A stretch of DNA of 64,000 bases, taken from the NCBI GenBank assembly GCA_023614405.1, contig CM042694.1, positions 87,403,285 through 87,467,284 on the forward strand. Reading direction: 5' to 3'. The first letter of the stretch is position 1. The number at the start of each line of letters is the position of its first letter. Position numbers and translations under genes: made by a program. This DNA is from Avena insularis. Lineage: Eukaryota > Streptophyta > Magnoliopsida > Poales > Poaceae. The notes under the pieces are model-generated. The model searched no databases, was not told the origin of the DNA, and was given only the letters and a program-made list of their open reading frames with translations. Shown piece after piece: positions 22,904 to 33,900 of the stretch.

Positions 22904-23072
22904 CTCTCTCCGTTTTAAAATATAAGATATATTAGCTTTATGAAAGAAGTGTATCTAGACCCTCTTTAATGTGTAGGTTCACTTCAAACCTAGATGAACC
23001 TACATACTAAAAGGGATCTAGATACACTTCATTCACAAAGTTAAAACATCTTATATTTTGAAACGGAGGGAG
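22904..23072. mobile_element. Stowaway MITE, 169 bp, intact
   Basis: The terminal inverted repeats ctctctccgttttaaaatat and (inverse of the right end) ctccctccgtttcaaaatat are flanked by TA at 22902-22903 and 23073-23074. Inside, gtgtatctagaccct / agggatctagatacac make the usual palindromic body. It lies upstream of DUF3615 copy A. Confidence 0.9.
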
Positions 23073-23074
23073 TA

Positions 23075-24680
23075 GCTGGTAACATTATCATATTTTCTTT
23101 CACGGTCATAAAAGGCTAGATTCCTCCGGTGCCCTTAAATAGAGCCTTACCCCGAACAGGCAAGGCTGGCGGAACCAAGCAAAATTCTTAAGATCTTTAC
23201 CATATACTGTTGCGGTTCATCCCCTACTTCTCTCCCGTATCCATTAAAAGAAGGAGTTGTGTTGAGTTTGGTTGAGCACCAAACAAAAGCGGGTCGCTAC
23301 CAATAGGATCAAATCTTTTAGTCTTGGACATTTGACATCTACTAAACTTTTAGGTGTCAGCCATCGAGCGTTTAAGGTGTGGACTTGCCGAGATGCCCAT
23401 GAATCATTCAGGATGTGTACTTGTCGAGGTGCCTGTGAGCTCCAATGTGTGAATTTTCCACAGAGAGGTCCAGAGATCATCTATAGAAGATCTGCACCTA
23501 GTGATCGGACAAAGTCTGTGGGTTTGCGGTAAAGGGGAATATGACTTGGTTATTGGCAAGTGATGTCGACGGAACCTCGATGCATGTGTGCATAGCCTCT
23601 TCCAACAGAGACGTAGAGTTGGTGTCGTTGCCTCGAACCCTGGTGAAAGAAACATGTGTATTCGTCGCTTTTTCTCGAGTGTATTTACTGTTTATTTTTC
23701 TTACTCTGTTTGATACGCTCTATAGGTTTAAGCACTGAACTTGTTTGTTTGTATCCTTGCGCTTCATCCTTCTATAGACTGCATGCTCTTTATCCTTCTT
23801 ATCGCTGCAGTCTACGAATCACATGTGCTTCATGTAGAATATCCTTTTGTGAGCAAGTTGTCGTTTACCATGATTTTCTCCAACATTTACTTATTTCTAT
23901 GGTAGTTTTTGAAAAATCCTATTCACACCCCCTCTAGTCGCCATATCCCGGGTGTTCAAAAATCCCTTTGGGGATATAAATGCAATTCCAGAATAGTCTC
24001 CGTCATGTCAACATTTTTAAGGGTGTAAAATTGAATAGGCATTAGATTTGTGGAAATCCCTAAAAAGTTATTCCATGAGCTATAAGATAGTCATCCATAG
24101 ATTAAATACTTACCCCTTAAAATGTGAAGGAGGGTAAGGACATAACAGTAAACCTACCTACGAGTATGGCTTGTAATTTCTCAAAGCATTTTCCTATACT
24201 AGCTAAATAATGGTGCTTTGCTAAGTTCAATACATGTGCATAAACATTGCTTTTTTATTATTGAGTAGATTGAGCGCTTGTTTCATCGTTGTTCTAGCTT
24301 TGTGCACATAAATCTAAACTTGGAATATTCATAAACTAACATAACTAATCAAAATATTATGATATATTTACACATAATGTACAATAATTTTAGTTAATAA
24401 ATTTACGACAACTTCAATAGATAATATCTCAGAGTGAATGGACCACCACCAGCTCAGATCTTTAACACCACCTCTCCCAACAGAAAGGTAGGTGTCTCAT
24501 TGCCATCGCCTAGGACAAACCTTCCCCTAGTTGCAACACCATCTAGAAATCCACCAATGGGAGGTACTATGTCCTAAAACTACTGCTGCCAAGGATGGTT
24601 AATGAGAGGAGAAGACACCGGTTAGGGGAAGCTATGGTCGACATGGAGTACAGGATCCACCGTGGTCAGGCCCCATTACT
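23075..24680. other. Unclassified repeat-like DNA
   Basis: No gene with a recognisable domain. The stretch around 23680-23960, ending in tattcacaccccctctagtc, has the style of LTR-retrotransposon junctions in Triticeae, but no repeat partner was found in the window. The rest is AT-rich. Confidence 0.3.
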
Positions 24681-25740
24681 AGAAATCATGTTGTGTTAAT
24701 GATACGGTCCCCTGGGACCCTGTCCCTTGGAATACATCGTGGCAATGACACAACACTTCATATTATTGACATTTGTTGTGTGCGGGGAACACGGACATCA
24801 GGGGAATGCATACCCCCTTTATTATTTGTAAGTGGGTTGACAAGCACATCCAAGGTTCCTCCTCCTTGCCACGAACATAAAAGCACAAGAACACAAAAGG
24901 ATTTTACCCAAATCCAGGCCTCCCGAAGGCTAACAATTCTACATCCTGCATGTCTGATTGTATTGCTCATTGGTGAGGATGAATTGTGTACAATGGTGAT
25001 ACAGGGGAAGGACTCCTTGCCAGGATTCCTAGGCAAGGGAAGAACTACTGCTCCCGGCGGTGACTAGCCGAGATCTCTTGTCTACCTCTCTCTCTCTTCT
25101 TCTTGATTCCCCCCTTTGTCCTTCTTGTCGTACAACTCAGGCGGAGAGAACACTCTCTGCTCTGCTCTAGGATAGGGTCCTGCTTTTATCTCTCAAGGGG
25201 ATACCACAATGACTTGGGATTGCTACACAACTTGCAACAAGCCGAGAAGGTACTGCGGCAGTGGCTCGTGGCTATACCTGATGGGCACTGTCCTTCTCGT
25301 GGGACCTGCTAGGAGTCCCCCGCAACACTCCAAACACGCTGGAGATATTTTACCGCTGCCTCCGTGGTAGGTACAAGCTTTAGGTGTCAAGGACACTCGA
25401 CCCGGGAACGAAGCATCACTGGTTGTGTATCGTTCTGGGTTGCTAGTAGCGATGCTGTCTTGAGTCTTCAGAGCTCTGTACATGGTCTCTTGGGGAGGTT
25501 TTTCCGGTACTTCGATGATGTGGCCCGTGGGAGATAAGGATCACCGGTACCCCGGTTCCCTTCGATACGAAAACACCTTCAGACAATCATCGAATTGGAG
25601 CAAGGAAGGAAAAGGAGTCGCTCGCCACATTCGCAAGAGGAAGGAGGAACATGAAGCTGGGTGGTGTACAAGAAGAGGAGGTACCATTATATTTGTTGTA
25701 CCCATCAATATATATTTATTTGTCTCAACAAGCACCTAGG
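24681..25740. other. LTR-like unclassified repeat
   Basis: A moderately GC-rich block starting near aatgatacggtcccctggga has no coding potential in any frame beyond about 124 codons. Its base composition is like an LTR or LTR-proximal leader (CT-rich ctctctctcttcttcttg at about 25085). No second copy or target duplication was seen, so the class is open. Confidence 0.25.
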
Positions 25741-26620
25741 AACATGTTATTTCATTCATTACAAGTAAAGATGCAAATATGTTTTAAAATCAACAATATT
25801 AGAATTTTTAGGCACGAGATAGCTCACTATATAAACACTTAAACACAAACTCAAGGGCCACTTGGCAGTTGCAATATTTACTTGAGTTTTTTAACACACA
25901 TATTGCAATATTATATCTTGTACATAGAGCCTTCAATTTTATGTGTGTTTAATCTTTCTATGATTAAAGAAGTGTATTTAATTTTCTATGTATGACGATG
26001 CCGGATTTGGTGATTCAAATTTGCGTAAAATCTCCATGTACTCATTATTTCATATGTGCAAACTTAAGGGATCATCTTTGTCGTGTTTCCCTACTCCCCT
26101 GCACACAAAACCTAGCATGCCCAAATTTCATGTGTTTATTTGTTTCTATTTAATTCTTAGGTGTATGATAGGACTATAGCATCTTATTCAAACATCTTTT
26201 CTTATTTTTACTTATAAATCGAAAACATAGACCATACGCATGTTAAATAAAGTTCTCAAATTAACACCACCAACAGTAACATGACCAAATAGCATAGATA
26301 TAGAGCCAGCTATTTAGGAATATAATTCCATATTTTTCCAATGGGCACACATGTCCAATGAGATTTTTCTATTAATAACATATTTCAGTTTTCCCCACAG
26401 GAAACAGATACTAAGAACTGCATGATTTTCATAAAAAGGTTTCAAAAGTGTACCCTTACAAAATCCTATGTTATTTAAACACATTTTGTTGCAAATGTTC
26501 ATGTCAAATTCCAAACTAAAACCCTTTTTTGCATGTAAAATTCCTATATTTTTTGGTGCAAAAATTCTATGTTTTACTAATTATATGTTTTAGTAAACTA
26601 GTTATGCGAAAGCACATGAT
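25741..26620. other. AT-rich intergenic DNA
   Basis: I see no gene, repeat partner or terminal structure in this stretch; it separates the two DUF3615 units. Confidence 0.5.
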
Positions 26621-26753
26621 AATGTTTAGTATATAACAGTTCAACGTAACACCCAAGTAAATGATGACAACACAACTAGAAACAACGAAATAAGTAGCAA
26701 TCCCTCAGTGCAACAATACTCATAACAATCTTTATAATTCCCATACAAATCAC

Positions 26754-28254
26754 TTATAAACTGCAACAATAGCCATAATAATCATCCACATGATGACCGA
26801 TCTCATATAATGCTCCATCCTCTGGGTGCATCAGTTCTCCTTCACAGGCATAGCAATGTCGGGTGTCAACACGGATTTCCTTGCCATAATATCCATCATT
26901 ACCTTTGACGCCTCGAGCCCCACCTACAAAAATAACAGTAAAACGTTGTGTACAACATAATTGAAGATGACATAGACTCTAGTTAGAACTAACCAATTCT
27001 TTCCTTTTCTTCCAAAGAAATTATGCATGTAGGTACATATATATCATCACCAGGAACAGAACATAGCTCTGCAAAGAAAAACTCCTCCTTTGAATTCTCC
27101 AAAGAGCTTTTCGCTATGAAGTTTACATGACCATACAAGCACCATCCATCCATGATTGCGGTGCTAGTGATGGCTTTGATGAGCTCATACTTGATCTAGC
27201 ATATTTCCAAGTAAAATATTTTTTAAATAAATAGCATATATTCTTGCATAATGTAAAAATGCAGAATTAAATAGAGGAGCAAGGTGCAATAAGTGAAGAT
27301 ATGTCAGTAACAAGTGCCATGATAAGATCACAACAGTTACACACGGCATTTATTCAACGACCAGGGATAAAGTCCATTGTTAATGCTATACTTGACTATG
27401 ACGCATTATCAAGGAAACCGGGCAAATTGTATTGATTGTGATTAACTAATCTACAACAAAGAACCATCAACTAAATTTCTGTTTTAACGTCTAGTTAATT
27501 TTAAAGAACTAATGAGTGGAAAAGATAATCGAGGCTAAGATACAATGACATACCGTGTTTTCCTCTCGACTGTTGTAGTGGTCGAGTGCGGCGGTCACAT
27601 ATTTATTAGTTTGCCGTTCAAGATCTTCCTTGGAGAAAGTGTTATGATCATTGTATAACGAATCAAAGTTGTCAGCGATGCCGTACATAGGAATGTCGCG
27701 ATCCGCGTCGGTGGAGACGTGGGTGCTCAGACCACGTTCATCAGGAGTGTAATCATCCATCGTCTCAAATCTGAGTTGATGAAAAAGGTTAACTAGGCAG
27801 GAACACATGGTAATTAATCTGAGTTGATGAAAAAGGCTAATCAGCCATCGTCTCAAATCTGAGCTTACTTTGACTTTGGACATTCATAAGATGATGGGAC
27901 AGGAGGACGTGGATATGGATCATCATCTTCGGGTTCCGGGTATGCAGGATTGCTGGGTTTTAGACCCGATCGTCATCACCCGAGAAGTGGGTGTTCGAAC
28001 CGCGCTCATCCGGAAGGTAATTAGGCATGGTCCCAAACCTAGGTTAAATGTAGTTGATGCAAAAGGTTAGGTGAGAGCGAGACGTGGATATCAATTAGTT
28101 GTCCACATTTTTGTTTATACACAAATTAATTTCTGTAGTGTGTATAAGGAGCATACTCTGGGCATTCATAAGATGGTGAGGTAGGAGAACGTGGATAGGG
28201 ATCATCTTCGGGTTCCGGAGGAGGAGGGCTCCTCTTGTACAGTACGCCAGGCAT
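26754..28254 (-). CDS. DUF3615 domain protein, copy B (228 aa, four coding exons)
   Basis: Exons on the minus strand: 28254-28157, 27770-27554, 27195-26994 and 26923-26754. This sums to 687 nt, an open frame from MPGVLYKRSPPPPEPEDD to TAA. Exons 3 and 4 have exactly the same lengths (202 and 170 nt) and phases as in copy A. Conserved segments are YVTAALDHYN, GHVNFIAKS, EEFFFAEL and HCYAC (CxxC at 196/199). Exon 2 is 24 nt longer than in copy A. The model skips a duplicated exon1/exon2-like segment at about 27850-28050; if that exon2-like piece is spliced in, the frame meets a TAA. A leader exon ends at 28512 (AAAG|GTACGT). Function is unknown, and expression of the intact form is inferred. 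Confidence 0.8.
27771..28050 (-). repeat. Internal partial duplication inside copy B
   Basis: Between coding exons 1 and 2 lies an exon2-like piece (about 28045-27963: NYLPDERGSNTHF, then a stop). Next is an exon1-like piece (about 27955-27870: PEPEDDDPYPRPPVPSSYEC). The intron end gttgatgaaaaaggttaact / gttgatgaaaaaggctaatc is also doubled (27774 and 27822). Copy A has none of this. The extra pieces are probably skipped, or give truncated products. Confidence 0.75.
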
Positions 28255-28511
28255 GTGTGGTCGATGCTGTTGTAGGTCTCTCCTCTGAGGCTCACTGGCA
28301 ATTAATCAGGCTCAGCTTGATTAGCTGTGCGCCCGTGATTGAATTGATTGATTACTCAGTAGCCTGCAGGGCATGAGTAGTGACGAATTAACGGCGACGC
28401 CTATGTACTAGTATATGTTTCTGAAACTTATATACAATCTGAATTCGGAGTGTGATTGAAGAAACTGAGCCGCTGTAGTAGGGTTTCAGTGTCATTGTAG
28501 TACGTACGTAC

Positions 28512-28761
28512 CTTTCTTCTCAATCCGGCGATCCGGTCGATCTAAATCTGCTCTGATCCGCGTGGCGGACAAGGTAGCTATAGGGATCTGGTAAATCACG
28601 TGCTGAATCGATCAACCAGGTGGTGTATATATACATACACGTATGGACGGACTGGGATCCCGAACGGAGCCGAGATCAGATGAACACGGTCTCCGACTCC
28701 GACTCTCTTCTAAATTCGGGTTCCTCTTCCCAATCCTTCCTTCTTCGTCGCTTCTGATTCC
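28512..28761 (-). promoter_or_regulatory. Leader exon and core promoter of DUF3615 copy B
   Basis: A TATA run (tatatata, about 28625-28633) sits roughly 115 bp upstream of the leader donor at 28512. The leader shares long blocks with copy A (gatttagatcgaccggatcg, accacctggttgatcgattc). A DNA transposon at 28762-29413 separates this promoter from the upstream sequence it shares with copy A. Confidence 0.6.
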
Positions 28762-29413
28762 GGGGGGTGCTATATGCGGCTTCAAGGCGGCGCAACGCAC
28801 GCGCCGCCTGAAGGCGGGCTAAGCGGGCCGGCTGCCCCAGTTCACGAGATTTCTTCTTTTTTCTGTATTTTGTTTAAAGGAGTATTCTCTATAATAATGA
28901 TTTAAGAACAGTGAACATTTTGAATATTCATGAATTTTTTTCAATATCATGAACAAAATTTCAAAATTATTTTTTATCAAAAATCATGGAAAAAATTCGA
29001 AAATTATGAACCAATTTCGAAAAATATGAATCAATTTCAAGAAAAGTCATGAACCATTTTAAAAAAAACATAAACCAATTTAGAAAAACACGAACCAATT
29101 TTAGAAAATTCATAAATCAATTTCAAAAACCATAAACCAAAAATTTAAAACATGAACCAAATTTAAAAAACCATGAACCAAAATTTGGAAAAAAAAATTG
29201 AACATATTTTTAAAAAAATGATGTTTCTAAAAAACATAAAAAATAAACAAAAAAGAAAACCCAAAAAAGAAACAGAAAAAGAAAAACAGAAAAAACAAAA
29301 CAGACAAAAAGAAAAAACGCAAAAGAAAAAAGGAAAAAGCCTCGTGGTGGCTCATTGGCAGGGCTTCCGCCTATCTTGGCGCTAGCACTCTTGAGCAGCA
29401 AATAGCATTTCCG
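28762..29413. mobile_element. Non-autonomous DNA transposon (hAT- or Mutator-like), 652 bp
   Basis: It is flanked by the direct repeat ctgattcc (28754-28761 and 29414-29421). The termini form a weak inverted repeat: left ggtgctatatgcggcttcaag, inverse of right aatgctatttgctgctcaag. An 8-bp duplication points to hAT; with one mismatch a 9-bp Mutator-type duplication is also possible. The interior is a string of degenerate catgaaccaatttcaaaaa-type units. Copy A lacks it at the same position, which proves the insertion. Confidence 0.8.
28900..29220. repeat. Degenerate short tandem units in the transposon
   Basis: About twelve imperfect units of the form atgaaccaa-ttt-(a/g)aaaa recur every 20-30 bp. 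They give the A-rich low-complexity frames seen here; no protein is implied. Confidence 0.8.
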
Positions 29414-29539
29414 CTGATTCCTCCTCATGTCCGCCACAACTTGTCATGGGATTTGACGATTTGTTAGGCCTCGATGCCCAGACTTTTGATATAGCCTGGG
29501 CTGGGCTGGCCCAGCAGACACATGATGTGGGCTGGGCTG

Positions 29540-30610
29540 GTACTTCTCTCCCCGCGGCCCGATGGTGTGGTCGGGGCACAATCCCCATGACGGTGGTGCT
29601 CCCTTGGGCAGTGGCGGTCTAGCTCCTGCTAGGAGGCGACGACACGACAGTGGCAGGAGGTCGTCGTCAAGCGATCGCGGGGTGGCGGCCGATTCTGACC
29701 CAGTGCAGGTCCACATGGCCCCATCTGAGTCGGGAGCGGGCGGTCCTGTCCTATGCACTGCTCGTCCTGCGGGCGAAGACGAGGAAGCTAGATCAGGTGC
29801 TAGCGACGATGGCAACCAGCTTGTCGCAACGTGTCGACAAGCTTTGCTGATCCGGGCCTGGCTATACCCTATTGGGACTGGTGTGCCCCCCACAAGGGCT
29901 TTATAGGTCGATGGGCCCAGCCGGACCCAACGGGGACTAGTGTGACTGCCGACGCGTCCGGTCGACTACCATCTCTGGCAATGGAGGTTGTTCCTTTCTG
30001 CTAGGCCGCAGTCCTACTGGCCCTGATTCAAGCTACTTCTTGGGTCCGCCTTGTAGGCCTCGTGACGGCAACCTCGGTGAAACGATGATGGCGGCTTCGT
30101 GACCATAGTGGCGGATGCTCGTGGGTGGCATGTTTGGTGGTGTCGAGGTCTCGACCTCATGGGGCTCCTTTACAACGGATCGCCTGGGGTTGTGGATTGG
30201 GTTTTCGGGATAAATCCTTGTTGACTCGTCCGACACTGACGCGGTGCTGTCCGAGGGAGGCATCATTCCTTCCTGGAGGGTGTCGTGGCTACCTATCATC
30301 CAGTACCCTCGGTGTGCTGGGGAAACCCTAGGACTAATCTCTGGTCTGGGCAGCAGCGCCGCGCCTCCCTTTTTGAAGGTATTGCTTGGTACTTGATGGT
30401 TCGGTGCTAGGAGGGTGGTGGTACTCTTCCGGATGGCGCAACGGTTGCGGGCCTCTTTCGTTTAGTTGATCGGCCTATTTCTCCATTTTGTTTCTTCTTT
30501 ATTCATTTGGTCGTGTGTTTGTTGCTGACCAGCATTTCCTTTGTTTCGAGACTATCTTGGTTGTATTGTGGTTGGTTGCTATAGTAATATAGCAGGACAA
30601 AAACCTGATT
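29540..30610 (+). mobile_element. Probable non-coding LINE-derived fragment
   Basis: This GC-rich stretch has no consistent reading frame. It passes into a T-rich end with ttgttgctgaccagcatttc and ggttgctatagtaatatagc, the style of LINE 3' regions in grass genomes. Neither a poly(A) tail nor target duplication could be fixed. Confidence 0.35.
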
Positions 30611-30969
30611 CGAGAGAGCAGACAAATGATGGATATGGTTTTTTTTACAATGCATGTACAAAAACACACACAGCTTTGTGGAGCACAGTATGAAGCATAA
30701 ACACTCGTGACTAGGCTGCTATCTTGGCTCAATACACTCGCTTTCTTCGGAACCGCGCGGATGACTAGGAATCCGTCCCGTGCGAGCTGTGACTGCGTTT
30801 TTTCTTTTCGAAATGGGGTGAGCCCTGTCTCTGCATTCAAAGGATGCACGCATCCCTTTATTAAAACATAGTCGACAGTAGTATTATAAATCACTGATCC
30901 GCTTTAGTTGATATGCAAATCAACCATCTTACAAAATATAAAAACATTACAGAGAAAGATAAACTCAGG

Positions 30970-33900
30970 CTAGACATTTGTCAATCTATTAGAATGACGC
31001 CACGAAGCCTGGCTGAAAAAATCCGAAGTAACCGTCACAAGACAGGTGCACCCAGAAACCATGGGTTGCCGCAAATGCTCCGGGAGCATGAAAGCCCAAA
31101 GTTCGATCCAATACGACGTCATATGAATAACCTGCAAAAAACATGAAACTCCTGCCTTGTTAAAAATACAATTGTTATAACACTTCCAGATGGACCAGCA
31201 TAACGCCGAAATACAAATACGTATTCTGCCTTTATCCATTTTTTTCACTCCATTCAGCCAATTTCCAAACCTATTAGAAATATTGGTGGGAGGGTGGTAG
31301 ATTGTAAGTACAGAAAATCATTCGTCACAAAATTTTAGCAAAATGACAAGTAAGAAATAAATGTTCTTTTGATTCGTCTTCATCGCAAAAGCAACATTTT
31401 TTGCACCTATTCCAATTGCGCTTAGCCAAATTATCTTTAGTTAATAAAACCTTATTATTGAGGAACCACATAATTTTTTTATCTTCAACGGAATTTTAAT
31501 TTTCCACAGATACCTGGATGGGAACCGGGGATGATCATTTAACAGGTCCTCATACATAGATTTGACCGAGAAAGTCCCATTATCCGAAAGTCTCCACACA
31601 AAAGGATCCTTGTCGTTAGATAAGGATACAACCATCAGCCTCTCACAAAGATGCAACCATTCATCCCACTTATTTCCTGTTAAACTACGTCTAAAACTGA
31701 TGTTTATAGGAAATTGTGATAACACTGAATTGACTAGAACATGCTTCCTATGAACGATGCAATAAAGAGAAGGATATTGTTGGGTGAGAGGCGTTTCCCC
31801 TAGCCAAACATCTTCCCAGAATCTAATGTGTTTCCCATCGCCTACTTTGAAAAAAACCCTGGCAAAGAACTCATCTTTTACTCCCATAAGGCCTTTCTAG
31901 AAAGGTGGATCGGTTGGCTTAGATGTAGCTTGTGCTAGAGTCTTATTAGCCAGATATTTGTTGTGTAATAGCTCCTGCCATACCCCCTTTTCTGACAAAA
32001 GTTTATGCAACCATTTCCTTCGTAAACATTTATTCTTAATCTCTCACACCTCAATACCCAACCCCCCTGATCTTTAGGTCTAGAAATAATATTCCAACGA
32101 GTTAACCTGTATTTCTTTGTGTGTTCATCACTTTGCCAAAAGAAACATAAACGATAGAAGTCTAGCTTTTTCCTTACACCCTTTGGTATTTCAAGAAAAT
32201 ACAACATAAACATAGACATACTCGTTAGCACCGAATTTATAAGGACAAGTCGGTCACCATAGGAAAGGAGCTTTCCTTGCCAACAACCCAACTTAACCTC
32301 AAATCTATTTTCAACCGGATTCCATTCAGAGTTTCGTAATCTCCTATGATGTATAGGTACTCCTAAGTACCTAAACGGTAAGGATCCCGATTCACACCCA
32401 AATTGATGGGTTCGTAGCATGGAAAACAAAAAATTTCTACCGCAAGAACGAACAAAACCCAGATCTAATCTAGATAAAAGCCAAGATCTAATCTATTAGA
32501 CATGTGCAACGAGATAGATCTGTACTAACCCTTGTAGTTTCCAAAGCCTTGTTCGAGATCGGATCTCGTGGTTGATGTAGTCGATCACTTGCCGATCTCA
32601 AGATCGAGTAGACGATCCTTGGCGCCAGCGTTCGGCGCTTCCATGACGGTCACACGTCTTGGTCGAAGCGGAACCTTCCTCTCCCGTTCAGTGACGTGAG
32701 GTAGTAGATCTTCTCCACGGAATCCCAGCAGCACGACGGCGTGGTGGTGGTGGTGGAGTAGAGAATTCTGCAGGGCTTCGCCTAAGCCAGAGCAGATGGA
32801 AGGAGGAGGAGAGAGGCGGCTAGGGTTTGGAGTGGGAAGGGGCAAGGGGGGTGGCGCCTCCACCCCTCTATATATAGAGGGAGGGGTGCGGCCTAGGGTT
32901 CCCACCCCTAGGCCCACCCCTTAGGGCCGGCGCACCAAGGAGGGTTGGGGGGAGAGTCCTCCCCCCCAAGTTTCCTTTACTTATCCCTTAAGTTTCCCTT
33001 ATCTTATCTTGGTTTTCAAATAAACTCCAAAATATCTTCTAGAACCTTCCGGAACATTCCGAAACTTTCTAGAATCCCCATACAAACACTCCGGAACATT
33101 TCCTAACTTAGAAAATGATCCCCATTATATGAATCTTATTCTCCGGACAATTCCGGATCTCCTCGTGATGTCCCGGATCCAATCCGAGACTCCGAACAAC
33201 ATTCGGTCTCCAACACACATTCCATATCTACTTAAAACAACTTCGAACCTTAAGTGTGTCACCCTACGGTTCGTGAATATGCAGACATGATGAAGACACC
33301 TCTCCGATCAATAACCATCAGCGGGATCTGGAGATCCATAATGGCTCCCATATACTCAACGATGACTTCGTGATCGATAGAACCATTAACATATGAAACC
33401 AATTCCCTTTGTCACGCGATACTCTACTTATCCGAGGTTTGATCGTCGGTATCTCCATACCTAGTTCCACCTCGTTACTGATAAGTACTCTTTACTCGTT
33501 CCATGTTATGTCATCCCCTGTGACCTAGTCACATGCTTGCAAGCTAACTAGATGACATTCCACCGAGAGGGCCCAGAGCATATCTATCCGTCATATGGAT
33601 GGACAAATCCTAATCTTGGTCCATGCGCTTCAACACATACTTTCAGAATACCCAATAACACCTTTATAACCACCCAGTTACGAAGCGGTGTTTGATGTCA
33701 TCAAAGTACCCATCCGGTGATGGTGATTAACATAACCCCATGGTCGAAGGATTAGGTTACTATGCATTTGAAAGCTTGTAGCAATACGAACTTAATGACT
33801 TGATCTTATGCTATGCTTACTATGGGTGTGTGTGTCCATCACATCATTCTCCTAATGATATAACCTTGTTATTAATGACATCCAATGTCCATGATCAGGA

